Shown here piece by piece: positions 1 to 9,209 of a stretch of DNA of 50,811 nt. The position numbers were made by a program, and so were the translations under genes. Within the stretch, counting starts at the first letter, position 1. The number at the start of each line of letters is the position of its first letter. Under the pieces are notes generated by a model. That model ran no database searches. It was not told where the DNA came from and was given only the letters and a program-made list of their open reading frames with translations. Origin of the DNA: Bacillota bacterium (GTDB lineage Bacteria; Chloroflexota; Dormibacteria; Dormibacterales; Dormibacteraceae). The stretch covers positions 1 to 50,811 of the forward strand of contig JAJPKS010000219.1 in the NCBI GenBank assembly GCA_021323605.1. The letters are read 5' to 3'.

Positions 1-100
1 CCTGAGGTAGGGCCGGCGCCGGCGATCTCCCCCGGCCCCCACGCCCGCCGGCGCCGCCCGCCTGGGGAACACAACCCGACCACCGGCTCGGCGAAGGGAC

Positions 101-106
101 TAAGCT
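101..106 (+). promoter_or_regulatory. -10 box of a probably leaderless promoter
   Basis: TAAGCT lies 10 nt before the ATG of the UPF0182 gene and no Shine-Dalgarno sequence sits between them. The same arrangement recurs before about ten other genes here, which is why I read it as a promoter. No clear -35 is visible. Confidence 0.5.
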
Positions 107-116
107 TCCGAGTGCG

Positions 117-2906
117 ATGGCGCGGCGCTATCGGGGACCGTTCGAGCCCTTCGACCCCGGCTCCTTCGAGGGGGGGTTCCGCGAGCTGCACATCCCCCGG
201 CCACCGCGGCGCTTCTGGATCGGCCTGGCCTTCGTGGTGGCCGCGATCCTGGTCATCGCCCTCACCGCGCCCCTGGTGAACGCCCTGACCGAGGTCCAGT
301 GGTTCACGGCCCTGGGCCTGCGTGGCGTCTACGTCACCCGCTTCTTCCTGCAGTTCTGGCTCTTCCTCGCCGGTCTGGGGGCAGGGTTCCTCTTCTCGGC
401 GGCGAACGTGGTCGTGGCGCTCCGCAACCGCACGGGTCGGGTCCTGCGCGCGGTCGGCATCCGGCGCCGGGTGGTGCGGACGGCCGCCGGGGCAATCGGG
501 CTCGGGGCCTCGGCCGCGATCGCCCTCATCCTGGCCGGCCCGCTGGGGGGCAACTGGCAGCACCTGGCGCTCTTCCTCCACCCCGTGGCCACGGGGACCA
601 GGGATCCGGTGTTCGGCCTGGACGTGAGCTTCTACCTGCTCACCCTGCCCTTCCTCCACGACCTGCTGGGGTGGCTGACCGGGCTCTTCTTCCTGGTCGC
701 CCTGTTGATCGCCGGCCTCTACGCCTGGCGCGGCGACACCTTCGACCTGCGGCTGCCGCCCCGGGCCCTGGCGCACCTCTCGGTGCTGCTGGGCGGGATC
801 GCGCTGGTGCTGGGAGCGACGGCGTTCGTGGGCCGCTACGATCTGCTCTCCGGGCACGACAGCGCGGTCTGGGGTGCCGGCTACACGGACGTCCACGTGC
901 GGCTCTGGATGACCCTGGCCCAGACCGCGCTGGCGGGCCTGCTGGCGCTGGCTCTGTTCGCCAACGCGGTCCTACGGCGGCCCCCGCTGATCGTCGGGGC
1001 GATCGGCGTCTGGCTGGCCATGGCCCTGGTCTCGGTCATCTATCCCGCCCTGGTCCAGCGGATCGTGGTCCAGCCGGCCGAGCTCTCCCAGGAATCGCCC
1101 TACATCTCGCGCGAGATCTCCTTCACCCGGGGGGCGTTCGCCCTGGGCCAGGTCAAGACGGAGTCGTTCGGCGGCGACGCCCCGGTCACGCCCCAGGAGA
1201 TCGGGCAGGACCAGGCCACCATCAGCAACCTCCGTCTCTGGGACAACGCCCAGATCCAGGAGACCTACCAGCAGCTCCAGTCGCTGCGCACTTACTACAC
1301 GTTCCAGCACATCGACGTCGACCGGTACGCCATCAATGGGCAGACCGTCCAGCTGGCCATCAGCGCCCGCGAGCTGGACCAGAACCGGCTTCCCCCCCAG
1401 GCGCAGAACTGGTACAACCAGAAGCTCATCTACACGCACGGGTACGGCGTGGCCGCCAGCCCCGTCAGCACAGTGGTGGGCGAGGGCCTGCCCGACTACG
1501 TGGTCGGCGACATCCCCCCCACCGGCCCCCTCAAGGTCACCCGCCCGCAGATCTACTTCGGAGAGTTGACCGGCAACTACGTCCTGGTCGACACCCGCCA
1601 GCAGGACTTCGACTACCCCAAGGGCAGCGACAACGTGTTCGGCACCTACCGGGGCACCGAGGGCGTGCCCCTGAGCGGGGCCAACCGGCTGCTGTGGGCG
1701 ATGCGCACCGGTGACTTCAACATGCTGGTGTCGGACAAGCTCACGGACCGCTCACAGATCCTCTTCCGCCGTGACATCGGGAGCCGGATCGGCGCCATCG
1801 CGCCCTACCTCCAGGTGGACGACAACCCGTACATCGTGGTCGTGGGGGGACGGCTGTACTGGATCCAGGACGCCTACACCGGCGCCACCACCTATCCTTA
1901 CTCGCAGGCGTTCGACGACATCGATGGGCAGAACTACCTGCGCAACTCGGTCAAGGTGGTCGTCGACGCCTACACCGGCGCCGTGCGCTTCTACGTGGCC
2001 GACCCCACCGATCCCATCATCCGGGCCTACGAGGCGGCCTTCCCCGGCCTCTACCGGCCGCTCAGCCAGATGCCCGCCGCCCTCAAGGCCCATCTCCGGG
2101 TCCCGCCCACCTTTTTCTCCGTCCAGGCCGAGGTCTACGCCACCTACCACATGTCCGACCCGGCCACCTTCTACAACCGCGAGGACGTGTGGTCGATGCC
2201 CCTCCAGCCGTACTACGTGGAGATGCGCCTGCCCGGCGCGGCCCGGGCCGAGTACCTGGAGATCATCCCCTACACGCCGCTCAACAAGCAGAACCTGGTC
2301 AGCTGGCTGGCGGTGCGCAACGACCCGCCCCACTACGGCGAGATGATCTCGTACGTGCTCCCCAAGGACCGCGTGATCCTGGGGCCGGACCAGATCCGGA
2401 GCCGCATCCAGCAGACCCCGGACATCTCGCGAGATCGGACCCTGCTCAACTCCCAGGGTTCGTCGGTCATCCAGGGCAACCTGCTCGTGGTCCCCATCGG
2501 CAACTCCTTCCTGTACTTCGAGCCCTGGTACCTCAAGTCCACGACCAACCCCAACCAGAGCCTGCCCGAGCTGAAGAAGGTGATCCTGACCGACGCCTCG
2601 ACCACGGGGATCGTCGCCTACCAGAACACGCTCTCCGACGCGCTCGCCCAGCTGGTGGGACAGCCGGTCGCCGGCCAGCCCACCGCCCCCGGCCCGGCCC
2701 CCTCCCCGACCCCGGCCCCGACCGTCCCCTCGGGGGTGGCGAACCTGGTGGCCCAGGCGCTGCAGCACTACGACGCCGCCCAGAGCGATCTGCGACAGGG
2801 TGACCTGGTCGGCTATGCCCAGGAGATGGCCCAGGTGTCGCAGCTCCTCCAGCAGATCGCCCAGGTGACCGGGGCGCCGACGCCGTCCCCGACCCCCGGC
2901 GGCTGA
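117..2906 (+). CDS. UPF0182 family large membrane protein
   Basis: This 929-residue protein matches the UPF0182 (COG1615) family in size and layout. About seven hydrophobic segments fill residues 33-320, starting with one at roughly 33-57. A large, probably extracytoplasmic domain follows at about 325-850, rich in conserved Tyr/Pro/Asn stretches such as NRLLWA and YFEPWYLK. A Pro/Ala/Thr-rich linker (about 855-875) leads to a short helical tail. The biochemical function of the family is unknown to me. The ATG at 117 follows a TAAGCT box by 10 nt, so the mRNA may be leaderless. It is the first gene of the window and stands 71 bp before the next gene on the same strand. Confidence 0.9.
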   Translation: MARRYRGPFEPFDPGSFEGGFRELHIPRPPRRFWIGLAFVVAAILVIALTAPLVNALTEVQWFTALGLRGVYVTRFFLQFWLFLAGLGAGFLFSAANVVVALRNRTGRVLRAVGIRRRVVRTAAGAIGLGASAAIALILAGPLGGNWQHLALFLHPVATGTRDPVFGLDVSFYLLTLPFLHDLLGWLTGLFFLVALLIAGLYAWRGDTFDLRLPPRALAHLSVLLGGIALVLGATAFVGRYDLLSGHDSAVWGAGYTDVHVRLWMTLAQTALAGLLALALFANAVLRRPPLIVGAIGVWLAMALVSVIYPALVQRIVVQPAELSQESPYISREISFTRGAFALGQVKTESFGGDAPVTPQEIGQDQATISNLRLWDNAQIQETYQQLQSLRTYYTFQHIDVDRYAINGQTVQLAISARELDQNRLPPQAQNWYNQKLIYTHGYGVAASPVSTVVGEGLPDYVVGDIPPTGPLKVTRPQIYFGELTGNYVLVDTRQQDFDYPKGSDNVFGTYRGTEGVPLSGANRLLWAMRTGDFNMLVSDKLTDRSQILFRRDIGSRIGAIAPYLQVDDNPYIVVVGGRLYWIQDAYTGATTYPYSQAFDDIDGQNYLRNSVKVVVDAYTGAVRFYVADPTDPIIRAYEAAFPGLYRPLSQMPAALKAHLRVPPTFFSVQAEVYATYHMSDPATFYNREDVWSMPLQPYYVEMRLPGAARAEYLEIIPYTPLNKQNLVSWLAVRNDPPHYGEMISYVLPKDRVILGPDQIRSRIQQTPDISRDRTLLNSQGSSVIQGNLLVVPIGNSFLYFEPWYLKSTTNPNQSLPELKKVILTDASTTGIVAYQNTLSDALAQLVGQPVAGQPTAPGPAPSPTPAPTVPSGVANLVAQALQHYDAAQSDLRQGDLVGYAQEMAQVSQLLQQIAQVTGAPTPSPTPGG

Positions 2907-2962
2907 GCGCTCCGCGACCGCCTTCCATGACCCCAGGTGTGGGGCTCGGATGGCCGTCGACG

Positions 2963-2968
2963 TACAAT
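2963..2968 (+). promoter_or_regulatory. -10 box before the HPRT fusion gene
   Basis: TACAAT is a near-consensus -10 hexamer 9 nt upstream of an in-frame GTG at 2978. This supports a leaderless start there rather than at the upstream ATG at 2927, which would put the promoter inside the coding region. Confidence 0.55.
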
Positions 2969-2977
2969 ACCTGCCGG

Positions 2978-4009
2978 GTGAGTTCTCCCCTCGTAGCGCC
3001 GGCCCCGATCCCTCGCTGGCGACGGCCGATCAAGCAGCGCTCCCGCGTCGAGCGACGCTCGGGGCCGCCCCACACCCGCGTCACCTTCTCCCACCCCTCG
3101 GAGCTCGAGTTCGCCCGCTTCCTGGACTTCTACCGTATCCGCTGGGCCTACGAGCCGGTGGCCTTTCCGCTCGGGTGGGAGAACGGCCGGGCGACGGAGA
3201 TGTTCACCCCCGACTTCTACCTCCCCGAGCACGACCTCTACGTCGAGCTCACGACCATGAAGCAGAGCCTGGTCACGCCCAAGAACCGGAAGCTGCGCCG
3301 GCTGCGTGAGCTCTACCCCGAGGTGAAGATCAGGCTGCTCTACCGAAAGGACTACGAGCAGCTCCTGGCCCAGGCGGGCTACGCTCACGCCGACCTCGAC
3401 CACCTGCGCGACGACCAGATCGACCGCATCCTGGTCTCCCCGCTGGAGCTCGAGGCCCGGGTGCGCTCGCTCGCCCGCCGCATCTCCCGCGACTACGAGG
3501 GACGCTCCATGGTCCTGGTGGGGATGCTGAAGGGCGTCACCTTCTTCCTGGCCGACCTGGCCCGGCAGCTCACGGTGCCGCTGGCCATCGACTACCTCAG
3601 CATCACCCGCTACGCACGGAGCGACCCCTCCGGCGCCCGTCGGGTCACCATCCAGCGCGACCTCGACTATCCCATCCGGGGCCGGCACGTCCTCCTGGTG
3701 GAGGACGTGGTCAACACCGGCCTGACGCTGGACTACGTCCTGAGCGCGCTGCGCGACCGCGACCCGGCCTCGGTGGAGGTGGTCACCCTGCTCGACCGGC
3801 CCTCGCGGCGGATCGCCGACGTCCAGCCGCGCTACGTGGGGTTCCAGGTCCCCAGCGACTACGTGGTGGGCTACGGCCTCGACTACCGGGAGCGGTACCG
3901 CAACCTCCCCTTCATCTGCGCGCTCCGCCCCTCCGTGTACGCTCAGGACGCCGAGGACCAGGAGTCGGTGGCCGGGGAGCAACGCCTCGTCGCCCTCCCC
4001 GAGGGCTGA
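2978..4009 (+). CDS. Hypoxanthine phosphoribosyltransferase with N-terminal PD-(D/E)XK-like domain
   Basis: Residues are numbered from the GTG at 2978 (343 aa); an ATG at 2927 would add 17. The C-terminal half (about 150-325) is a purine phosphoribosyltransferase of the Hpt type. It has the MLKGVTFFLADL segment, a flexible loop, the PRPP-binding motif VEDVVNTGLTL, and YGLDYRERYRNLPF near the end. The usual motif is EDxxDTG, so Asn (N246) replaces the Asp that acts as general base in characterised enzymes. The N-terminal part (about 33-130) resembles a nuclease fold of the PD-(D/E)XK type, with an early Glu (E42), PDF (D79) and ELTTMK (E90, K95). Standard Hpt is about 180 aa, so the extra 150 residues are a true fusion. 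Purine salvage is the default role, but the substitution and the fusion leave the activity open. Confidence 0.8.
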   Translation: MSSPLVAPAPIPRWRRPIKQRSRVERRSGPPHTRVTFSHPSELEFARFLDFYRIRWAYEPVAFPLGWENGRATEMFTPDFYLPEHDLYVELTTMKQSLVTPKNRKLRRLRELYPEVKIRLLYRKDYEQLLAQAGYAHADLDHLRDDQIDRILVSPLELEARVRSLARRISRDYEGRSMVLVGMLKGVTFFLADLARQLTVPLAIDYLSITRYARSDPSGARRVTIQRDLDYPIRGRHVLLVEDVVNTGLTLDYVLSALRDRDPASVEVVTLLDRPSRRIADVQPRYVGFQVPSDYVVGYGLDYRERYRNLPFICALRPSVYAQDAEDQESVAGEQRLVALPEG

Positions 4010-4153
4010 GCGACGTCGTCCACGGAGCCAGCCCGGGCCGGGGCGATCGCCCGCCGGGCGCGGCTCGCCGCGCCGCCCGGGGGACGGTATCCTCGGGAGG
4101 GCGAGGCGGCCGCCGCCGGACGGCGGCCCGGTGACGGTTGAGGAGGCAGGCTC

Positions 4154-5341
4154 ATGCGCGAAGCGGTCATCGTGGAGGGGGTGCGGACTCCCTTCGGCAA
4201 GCGCAACGGCAAGCTCAGGGACATCCATCCGGTGCTCCTGGGCGCCATGGTGTTGAAGGAGCTGGTGCGGCGCGCCGGCATCGAACCGGGCCAGGTCGAC
4301 GACGTCATCTTCGGCTGCGTGGGGCAGGTGGGCGAGCAGAGCGCCAACATCGCCCGTAACAGCTGGCTGGCCGCGGGCTTCCCGGTCGAGGTGCCCGCCA
4401 CCACCGTGGACCGGCAGTGCGGATCGGGCCAGCAGGCCATCCACTTCGCGGCCAACCTGATCCAGAGCGGGGTGGCGGACGTGACCGTCGCCGGCGGGGT
4501 GGAGTCCATGTCCCGGGTGCCGATGGGCTCCAACATGACCGCAGGGCCGGGCACGCCGTTCCCGCCCGAGCTGATGGAGCTGTACGACCTGGTCCCGCAG
4601 GGCATCTCGGCGGAGCTGGTGGCGCGCAAGTACGGCATCAGCCGACGGGAGATGGACGAGTTCGGGGTCAGGAGCCACCAGCGCGCCGCCGAGGCCACCC
4701 GCAAGGGCTACCTGGCGCCCATGATCCTGCCCGTGGAGGTGCCGGTCGACGGGCGGACGGCCGAGGGAACGTCAGATGCCGCCCGCACCGAGACCATGAC
4801 CACCGACGAGGGCATCCGCTACGACACCAGCTATGAGGCCGTGAGCCAGCTGGCGCCCGCCTTCAACCCCGACCACTCGATCACGGCCGGCAACTCGAGC
4901 CAGATCACCGACGGGGCCGCCGCCGTGCTCCTGATGAGCGCCGAGAAGGCGCGCGAACTGGGGCTGCGCCCCAGGGCCAGGATCCGCGCTCAGAAGGTGG
5001 TCGGCTGCGATCCCGTGCTCATGCTGGAGGGTCCCATCCCGGCCACCGCCGCGGTGCTGAGGCAGGCTGGCCTGGAGCTGGGCGACATCGACCTCTTCGA
5101 GATCAACGAGGCCTTCGCCTCGGTGGTGCTGGCCTGGGCGAAGACGACCGGGGCCGACCTGGAGAAGACCAACGTCAACGGCGGGGCCATCGCCATCGGG
5201 CACCCGCTGGGGGCCTCCGGCGCCCGCCTCATGTGCCACCTGCTCTACGAGCTGGAGCGCCGCGATCTCCGCTACGGGCTGGAGTCCATGTGTTGTGGCG
5301 GGGGGCTGGGCACCGCCACCATCATCGATCGGGAGGTCTGA
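4154..5341 (+). CDS. Acetyl-CoA acetyltransferase (thiolase)
   Basis: The 395-aa protein is a full-length thiolase II-type enzyme, joining or cleaving acyl-CoA and acetyl-CoA. The acyl-accepting Cys is C89 in DRQCGSGQQ. The C-terminal half has the NEAFA segment, the His of GHPLGASGAR, and the second active-site Cys in MCCGGGLG (normally CxGGG, so C380). A strong Shine-Dalgarno sequence, GAGGAGG, sits 9 nt before the ATG. A TATCCT box at 4088-4093 could be its -10, giving a leader of about 55 nt. It stands alone: no dehydrogenase or hydratase follows, so it could serve fatty-acid degradation, acetoacetyl-CoA synthesis or polyester metabolism. Confidence 0.93.
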   Translation: MREAVIVEGVRTPFGKRNGKLRDIHPVLLGAMVLKELVRRAGIEPGQVDDVIFGCVGQVGEQSANIARNSWLAAGFPVEVPATTVDRQCGSGQQAIHFAANLIQSGVADVTVAGGVESMSRVPMGSNMTAGPGTPFPPELMELYDLVPQGISAELVARKYGISRREMDEFGVRSHQRAAEATRKGYLAPMILPVEVPVDGRTAEGTSDAARTETMTTDEGIRYDTSYEAVSQLAPAFNPDHSITAGNSSQITDGAAAVLLMSAEKARELGLRPRARIRAQKVVGCDPVLMLEGPIPATAAVLRQAGLELGDIDLFEINEAFASVVLAWAKTTGADLEKTNVNGGAIAIGHPLGASGARLMCHLLYELERRDLRYGLESMCCGGGLGTATIIDREV

Positions 5342-5428
5342 GCCGAAAGCGCACGCTCGGTCACGGCGACCGGCAGGGCGTCGGGGGTCGATCCGACGGG
5401 GGCACGCGAACCGGATACCCGGGCCAGG

Positions 5429-6097
5429 ATGGAGGGGCCGGGCGGGGGTCGAAGGACCGGAGCGGCGACTTCGCGGAGCGACCGCGAACGTCACCTGGGT
5501 GAGCGCCTGGGCCGGCGGCTCGGGGTGGCCCCGGCACGGCTGGCAGAGCTGGACCCCGACCTGCTGAGCCGGATCCTCCGCCGCCTCGAGGAGCTCGAGG
5601 CGGCCGCCGCCGTGGACGAACTGACCGGGGCGCTTCGGCGCCGGGCCGGGCTGGAGGCGCTGCAGCGGGAGGTCCGGCGAGCCCACCGCTTCGACGACCG
5701 CAGGCTGGTGGTGGCCTTCCTCGACGTGGACGGACTGAAGACCGTGAACGACCGCGACGGCCACGTCGCCGGCGACGCGATGCTGCGGGAGCTGGCCGCC
5801 GCCCTGAGGCGGCGCCTTCGGGCCTACGACCTCGTCATCCGCTGGGGAGGGGACGAGTTCGTGTGCAGCCTCCCCCAGGCGGGGCTGGAGGCGGCTCGGC
5901 GCGCCCTCGACGACGTCCGGGCCGACTACGCCAGACGGACTGGCTGCACCTTCAGCGTGGGGTTCGCCGAGCTGGGCGCCGAGACCGACGTCGCCGAGCT
6001 GGTGGCGCGGGCGGACGCGGATCTCTATCGCCGGCGCACTCGCTCCACCGGCCCTCCGGCGGCCGAACGCCGTCCCCGAACCGGTCGGGAGAGATAG
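5429..6097 (+). CDS. GGDEF-domain protein, probable diguanylate cyclase
   Basis: This 222-residue soluble protein would make cyclic di-GMP from two GTP. The N-terminal 55 residues form a helical, Arg/Leu-rich region with no recognisable sensor domain. The GGDEF domain runs from about 62 to 200, with DELTGALRRR at its start, FLDVDGLKTVND, and an intact GGDEF active-site loop at 140-144. RAYD at 131-134, five residues before that loop, is a standard inhibitory I-site (RxxD). The start is uncertain because no good Shine-Dalgarno or -10 box is visible. The 3' end overlaps the convergent glycosylase gene by 73 bp, in the unconserved Arg-rich tails of both proteins. Confidence 0.85.
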   Translation: MEGPGGGRRTGAATSRSDRERHLGERLGRRLGVAPARLAELDPDLLSRILRRLEELEAAAAVDELTGALRRRAGLEALQREVRRAHRFDDRRLVVAFLDVDGLKTVNDRDGHVAGDAMLRELAAALRRRLRAYDLVIRWGGDEFVCSLPQAGLEAARRALDDVRADYARRTGCTFSVGFAELGAETDVAELVARADADLYRRRTRSTGPPAAERRPRTGRER

Positions 6098-6654
6098 GGG
6101 CCGTCGAGGCAGAATCGCCAGGGCAGGGAGGCCCACTCGCCGGCGTACTCGACCCCGATCCGCGGGGTGCGCACGACCAGCTCCGGGTCGGGGCGGACGC
6201 CGTCGTCGACCACGTACAGGGAGGGTGGCCGCAGCGGGGCCCCGTTCAGGGATCGATCGATCCCCAGCGCCCGGCAGACCAGCCCCGGCCCGGAGCAGCG
6301 TCCCACCCCCGGTCCCGGCTCGAGGGCGCGGATCAGGACCGCCTGGGGGATGCCCGCCGGCCGGGTGACCAGGTTCAGGCAGTGGTGCATGCCGTAGATG
6401 ACGTAGACGTAGGCGTGCCCCGGCGGCCCGTACATCACCCGCGTCCTCGGCGTGAGGCCACGGGAGGAGTGCGCCGCCCGGTCCTCCGGCCCGCAGTAGG
6501 CCTCGACCTCGACCAGGCGCCCCCAGAGGACACGACCGCCCACCTCCCGCACCAGGAGCTTCCCGAGCAGCTCGCGCGCCACCTCCAGGGTCTCCCGCAC
6601 GAAGAAGTCCGGACCGAGCACCACGCCATGTGGTCGGGCTCCATCGGGCTGCAC
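6025..6654 (-). CDS. 3-methyladenine DNA glycosylase (AAG/Mpg family)
   Basis: The 209-aa product matches the MPG/AAG family of base-excision-repair glycosylases that remove alkylated purines. Recognisable segments are ELLGKLLVR near the N-terminus, [19 protein letters not shown] (catalytic Glu region), [19 protein letters not shown], and the [12 protein letters not shown] region. I place the start at a GTG on the complement at 6654 because it is preceded by TATAGT with a 6-nt gap, a textbook leaderless arrangement, and because conserved sequence begins about 10 residues later. Longer upstream starts would overlap the leader of the aldolase gene. The last 24 codons overlap the GGDEF gene on the other strand. 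Confidence 0.88.
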   Translation of the reverse strand: MQPDGARPHGVVLGPDFFVRETLEVARELLGKLLVREVGGRVLWGRLVEVEAYCGPEDRAAHSSRGLTPRTRVMYGPPGHAYVYVIYGMHHCLNLVTRPAGIPQAVLIRALEPGPGVGRCSGPGLVCRALGIDRSLNGAPLRPPSLYVVDDGVRPDPELVVRTPRIGVEYAGEWASLPWRFCLDGPYLSRPVRGRRSAAGGPVERVRRR

Positions 6655-6660
6655 GGTTGC

Positions 6661-6666
6661 ACTATA
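6661..6666 (-). promoter_or_regulatory. -10 box of the glycosylase gene
   Basis: On the minus strand TATAGT is followed after 6 nt by the GTG start at 6654, with no Shine-Dalgarno sequence. This is one of the best leaderless promoters in the window. Confidence 0.6.
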
Positions 6667-6805
6667 TGGAAGAGGCTCATCGCCATCCCGTCGCCGCCCG
6701 GAGGGCGGGCGCGGGACCCGGACCTCGCCGACGGCCCGGAGCCGAGCCCGAGGCGGTCCGGAAGCCTCGAGGAAACCTGAGGAATCAGGAAAGGAGCACG
6801 AGACC

Positions 6806-7876
6806 ATGGCGACCGCCACCACGCTGAACCGGATCGAGGAGATCCTGGGCGCCGAGGCGACCGACCTGCTCGAGCACCGCTGTCGGACGGTGCCCCGGGA
6901 ACAGCTGCACCTGCCCGGTCCCGACTTCGTCGACCGGGTCTGGGCCCTCAGCGACCGCAACCCGCGCGTCCTGCGCAGCCTCCAGGCGCTGTTCGACCAC
7001 GGGCGGCTGGCCGGGACCGGGTACCTCTCCATCCTGCCCGTCGACCAGGGCATCGAGCACTCGGCCGGTGCCTCCTTCGCCCCCAATCCCGAGTACTTCG
7101 ACGGCGACAACATCGTCCGCCTGGCCATCGAGGGCGGCTGCAACGCCGTCGCCTCCAGCTTCGGCGTCCTGGGCTCGGTGGCGCGCAAGTATGCCCACCG
7201 GATCCCGTTCATCTGCAAGATCAACCACAACCAGCTCCTCAGCTACCCCAACACCTACGACCAGGTCCTCTTCGGGACCGTGCGCGAGGCCTGGGAGCTG
7301 GGAGCGGTCGCCCTCGGCGCCACCGTCTACTTCGGCTCGCCGGAGTCGAATCGCCAGATCGTCGAGATCGCGCACGCCTTCCACGAAGCCCACCAGCTGG
7401 GGATGGCCACCGTGCTCTGGTGCTACCTCCGCAACCCCGGTTTCACCAAGGACGGCGTCAACTACGAGGTCGCCGCCGACCTGACCGCCCAGGCCAATCA
7501 CCTCGGGGTCACGATCGAGGCCGACATCATCAAGCAGAAGCTGCCGGAGACCAACGGCGGCTACACGGCGCTGAAGTTCGGCAGGACGTCGAAGCTGGTC
7601 TACGAGAAGCTGACCACCGACCACCCGATCGATCTCACCCGCTACCAGGTGGTCAACTGCTTCATGGGCCGCGCCGGCCTGATCAACTCCGGCGGGGCGT
7701 CGGCCGGCGAGAGCGACCTCCGGGAGGCGGTGCGGACCGCCGTCATCAACAAGCGCGCCGGGGGGATGGGGCTGATCTCCGGCCGGAAGGCGTTCCAGCG
7801 GCCGATGCGGGAGGGCATCCAGCTCCTCCACGCCATCCAGGACGTGTACCTGACCCCTGAGATCACGGTGGCCTGA
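6806..7876 (+). CDS. fbaB: Class I fructose-bisphosphate aldolase (FbaB/DhnA type)
   Basis: The 356-residue protein fits the FbaB family, which cleaves fructose 1,6-bisphosphate into dihydroxyacetone phosphate and glyceraldehyde 3-phosphate through a Schiff base. The beta-strand motifs [13 protein letters not shown] (75-87), FICKINHN (135-142), [10 protein letters not shown] (169-178) and [12 protein letters not shown] (201-212) follow in barrel order. K243 in ADIIKQKLP is the probable Schiff-base lysine. The length agrees with E. coli FbaB (about 350 aa). A strong Shine-Dalgarno run (GGAAAGGAG) precedes the ATG by about 10 nt. The gene is monocistronic and diverges from the glycosylase gene. 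Confidence 0.92.
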   Translation: MATATTLNRIEEILGAEATDLLEHRCRTVPREQLHLPGPDFVDRVWALSDRNPRVLRSLQALFDHGRLAGTGYLSILPVDQGIEHSAGASFAPNPEYFDGDNIVRLAIEGGCNAVASSFGVLGSVARKYAHRIPFICKINHNQLLSYPNTYDQVLFGTVREAWELGAVALGATVYFGSPESNRQIVEIAHAFHEAHQLGMATVLWCYLRNPGFTKDGVNYEVAADLTAQANHLGVTIEADIIKQKLPETNGGYTALKFGRTSKLVYEKLTTDHPIDLTRYQVVNCFMGRAGLINSGGASAGESDLREAVRTAVINKRAGGMGLISGRKAFQRPMREGIQLLHAIQDVYLTPEITVA

Positions 7877-8090
7877 GGGGGCACCGCCGGCCGCGGGGAC
7901 CGGTGGCCACCGGCGTCCGGTTGCACGGCACGCCGGTGGCACCTTCCCGTGCCTCGCGCCCCAGGGGCGGCCGCCGGCGCACCGCCGGGGGCGAGGCAGG
8001 ACGTCCGCCACTCCACCCGCGATCGGTGATGACGCCGGCGGCGCCGTCGAGGAGCGCGGGGAGGGTCGGGCGGCGCCCGGGGAGAGGCGG

Positions 8091-8096
8091 TACCCT
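8091..8096 (+). promoter_or_regulatory. -10 box before the RNase Z-like gene
   Basis: TACCCT lies 5 nt before the ATG at 8102, with no Shine-Dalgarno sequence, suggesting a leaderless transcript. Confidence 0.45.
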
Positions 8097-8101
8097 TCGC
8101 C

Positions 8102-8791
8102 ATGGTGAAGCTCGCTTTCCTGGGGACCGGAGCCGCCTTCTCCCTGGAGCGCTACAACGGCGCCGTGGTGGTGGAGGGACGGCTCCTGCTCGACGCCGGC
8201 GCTCCCCTGCTCCACCACATGCACCGCCTGGACATCGACCCGGGACGCATCGAGGCCGTCTTCCTCACCCACTTCCACGGCGACCACGCCCTCGGCCTCC
8301 CCACCTTCTTGCTCTACCGGGCCTTCCATCCCTCCGGACCGCTGCCCCTGCTCGGGCCGCCCGGGATCGCAGACTGGGTGGAACAGCTCTGCCGCCTGGC
8401 CTGGCACGAGGACTGGCCCGGGTTCCGCGAGCGCGCCCGCGTCACCTACCACGAGGCCGCACCGAGCGGGCGGATCGCCGGCGTGCGGTACGAGTCCCTG
8501 GCCCTCGACCACGGGTCGATGGAGTGCCGCGGGTACCGACTCCACCTCGACGGCCGGGTGCTCGCCTACGCCGGCGACACGGTGGTGAGCCCCGCCCTGG
8601 AACGGCTCGTGGAGGGGGCCGACGTGGCCATCACCGAGGCCACGAGCCCGCATCCCTCCGGAGTGCACACGAGCTGGGAACAGGCGCAGGCGCTGGCGGC
8701 GCGGCATCCGGGCACCCGTTTCGTCTTCAACCACGTCGCGGCCGGCCACCCTCCCGGCGCCGCCAGGGACCTCGAGGTGATCGAGGTATGA
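8102..8791 (+). CDS. Metallo-beta-lactamase fold hydrolase, ribonuclease Z-like
   Basis: This 229-aa protein begins directly with the strand typical of the fold (VKLAFLGTGAAF). The zinc-binding motif THFHGDH is at 56-62. A later Asp in YAGDTVV and a C-terminal His in FVFNH complete the expected metal ligands. The MHRLDIDPGRIEAVFLTHFHGDH context resembles RNase Z/ElaC, which cleaves tRNA 3' trailers. The protein is shorter than the usual 300-plus residues and lacks an obvious flexible arm (exosite), so a different phosphodiesterase substrate is possible. It is preceded by a TACCCT box and followed by a 228-bp gap that contains the promoter of the next small gene. Confidence 0.8.
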   Translation: MVKLAFLGTGAAFSLERYNGAVVVEGRLLLDAGAPLLHHMHRLDIDPGRIEAVFLTHFHGDHALGLPTFLLYRAFHPSGPLPLLGPPGIADWVEQLCRLAWHEDWPGFRERARVTYHEAAPSGRIAGVRYESLALDHGSMECRGYRLHLDGRVLAYAGDTVVSPALERLVEGADVAITEATSPHPSGVHTSWEQAQALAARHPGTRFVFNHVAAGHPPGAARDLEVIEV

Positions 8792-8910
8792 CCCGCCGGG
8801 AGGGGTGTCCTCGGCATCGGCCCTTTCGACCCCCCGGCCCGGGCCGGCTCCGGAGACCCTCCCGGTCGTCCCGGGATCGGCCCGGGTCAGGCCGGATCCC
8901 AGCTCGCACT

Positions 8911-8939
8911 TTGACGCCCCCGAGGAGAGAGGCGAGAAT
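8911..8939 (+). promoter_or_regulatory. Sigma70-type promoter for a small-protein gene
   Basis: TTGACG at 8911-8916 and GAGAAT at 8934-8939 are exactly 17 nt apart, the ideal spacing. Transcription would start near 8946 and give a leader of about 75 nt to the GTG at 9020. It is one of the few places in the window with a convincing -35 box. Confidence 0.55.
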
Positions 8940-9019
8940 GCGATGGTCGCGTCCTGTCGTCCCCGGTACGCCGGGCGCTCCGCGAAGAGCAGGCTGCCGT
9001 GAGGTGGAGGTGACGAGCT

Positions 9020-9193
9020 GTGGGCGAGGTGGAGCACGAACGCCGGGAGGGCTGGGAGCAGGCGGTTCGGGCCCTGGGCGCCGGCTTCCTGACGCGGTGG
9101 GACCGGCACGATCCGAAGGCGCTCGAGGAGGCGGTGCGAACGCTGGCACCGCCGGCGCCGGAGCCGAAACCGGTGGCCATCCGGCTCGGCTGA
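9020..9193 (+). CDS. Small hypothetical protein (57 aa)
   Basis: An open frame of 57 codons starts with GTG and has a strong Shine-Dalgarno sequence (GGAGGTGA, 9006-9013) at 6-nt spacing. The promoter at 8911-8939 lies upstream. The product is charged and mostly helical (GWEQAVRALGAGFLTRWD, then KALEEAVRTL), with a Pro-rich end and no membrane segment. I do not recognise a family. The next gene starts 17 bp downstream, so the two are probably co-transcribed. Signals, not homology, support it. Confidence 0.5.
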   Translation: MGEVEHERREGWEQAVRALGAGFLTRWDRHDPKALEEAVRTLAPPAPEPKPVAIRLG

Positions 9194-9209
9194 GGCCGGC
9201 GGGGAGGCC

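Noticed and set aside
5342..5428. Possible cyclic-di-GMP riboswitch before the GGDEF gene
   Set aside because: The conserved GEMM core elements are not present; only GC-rich runs.
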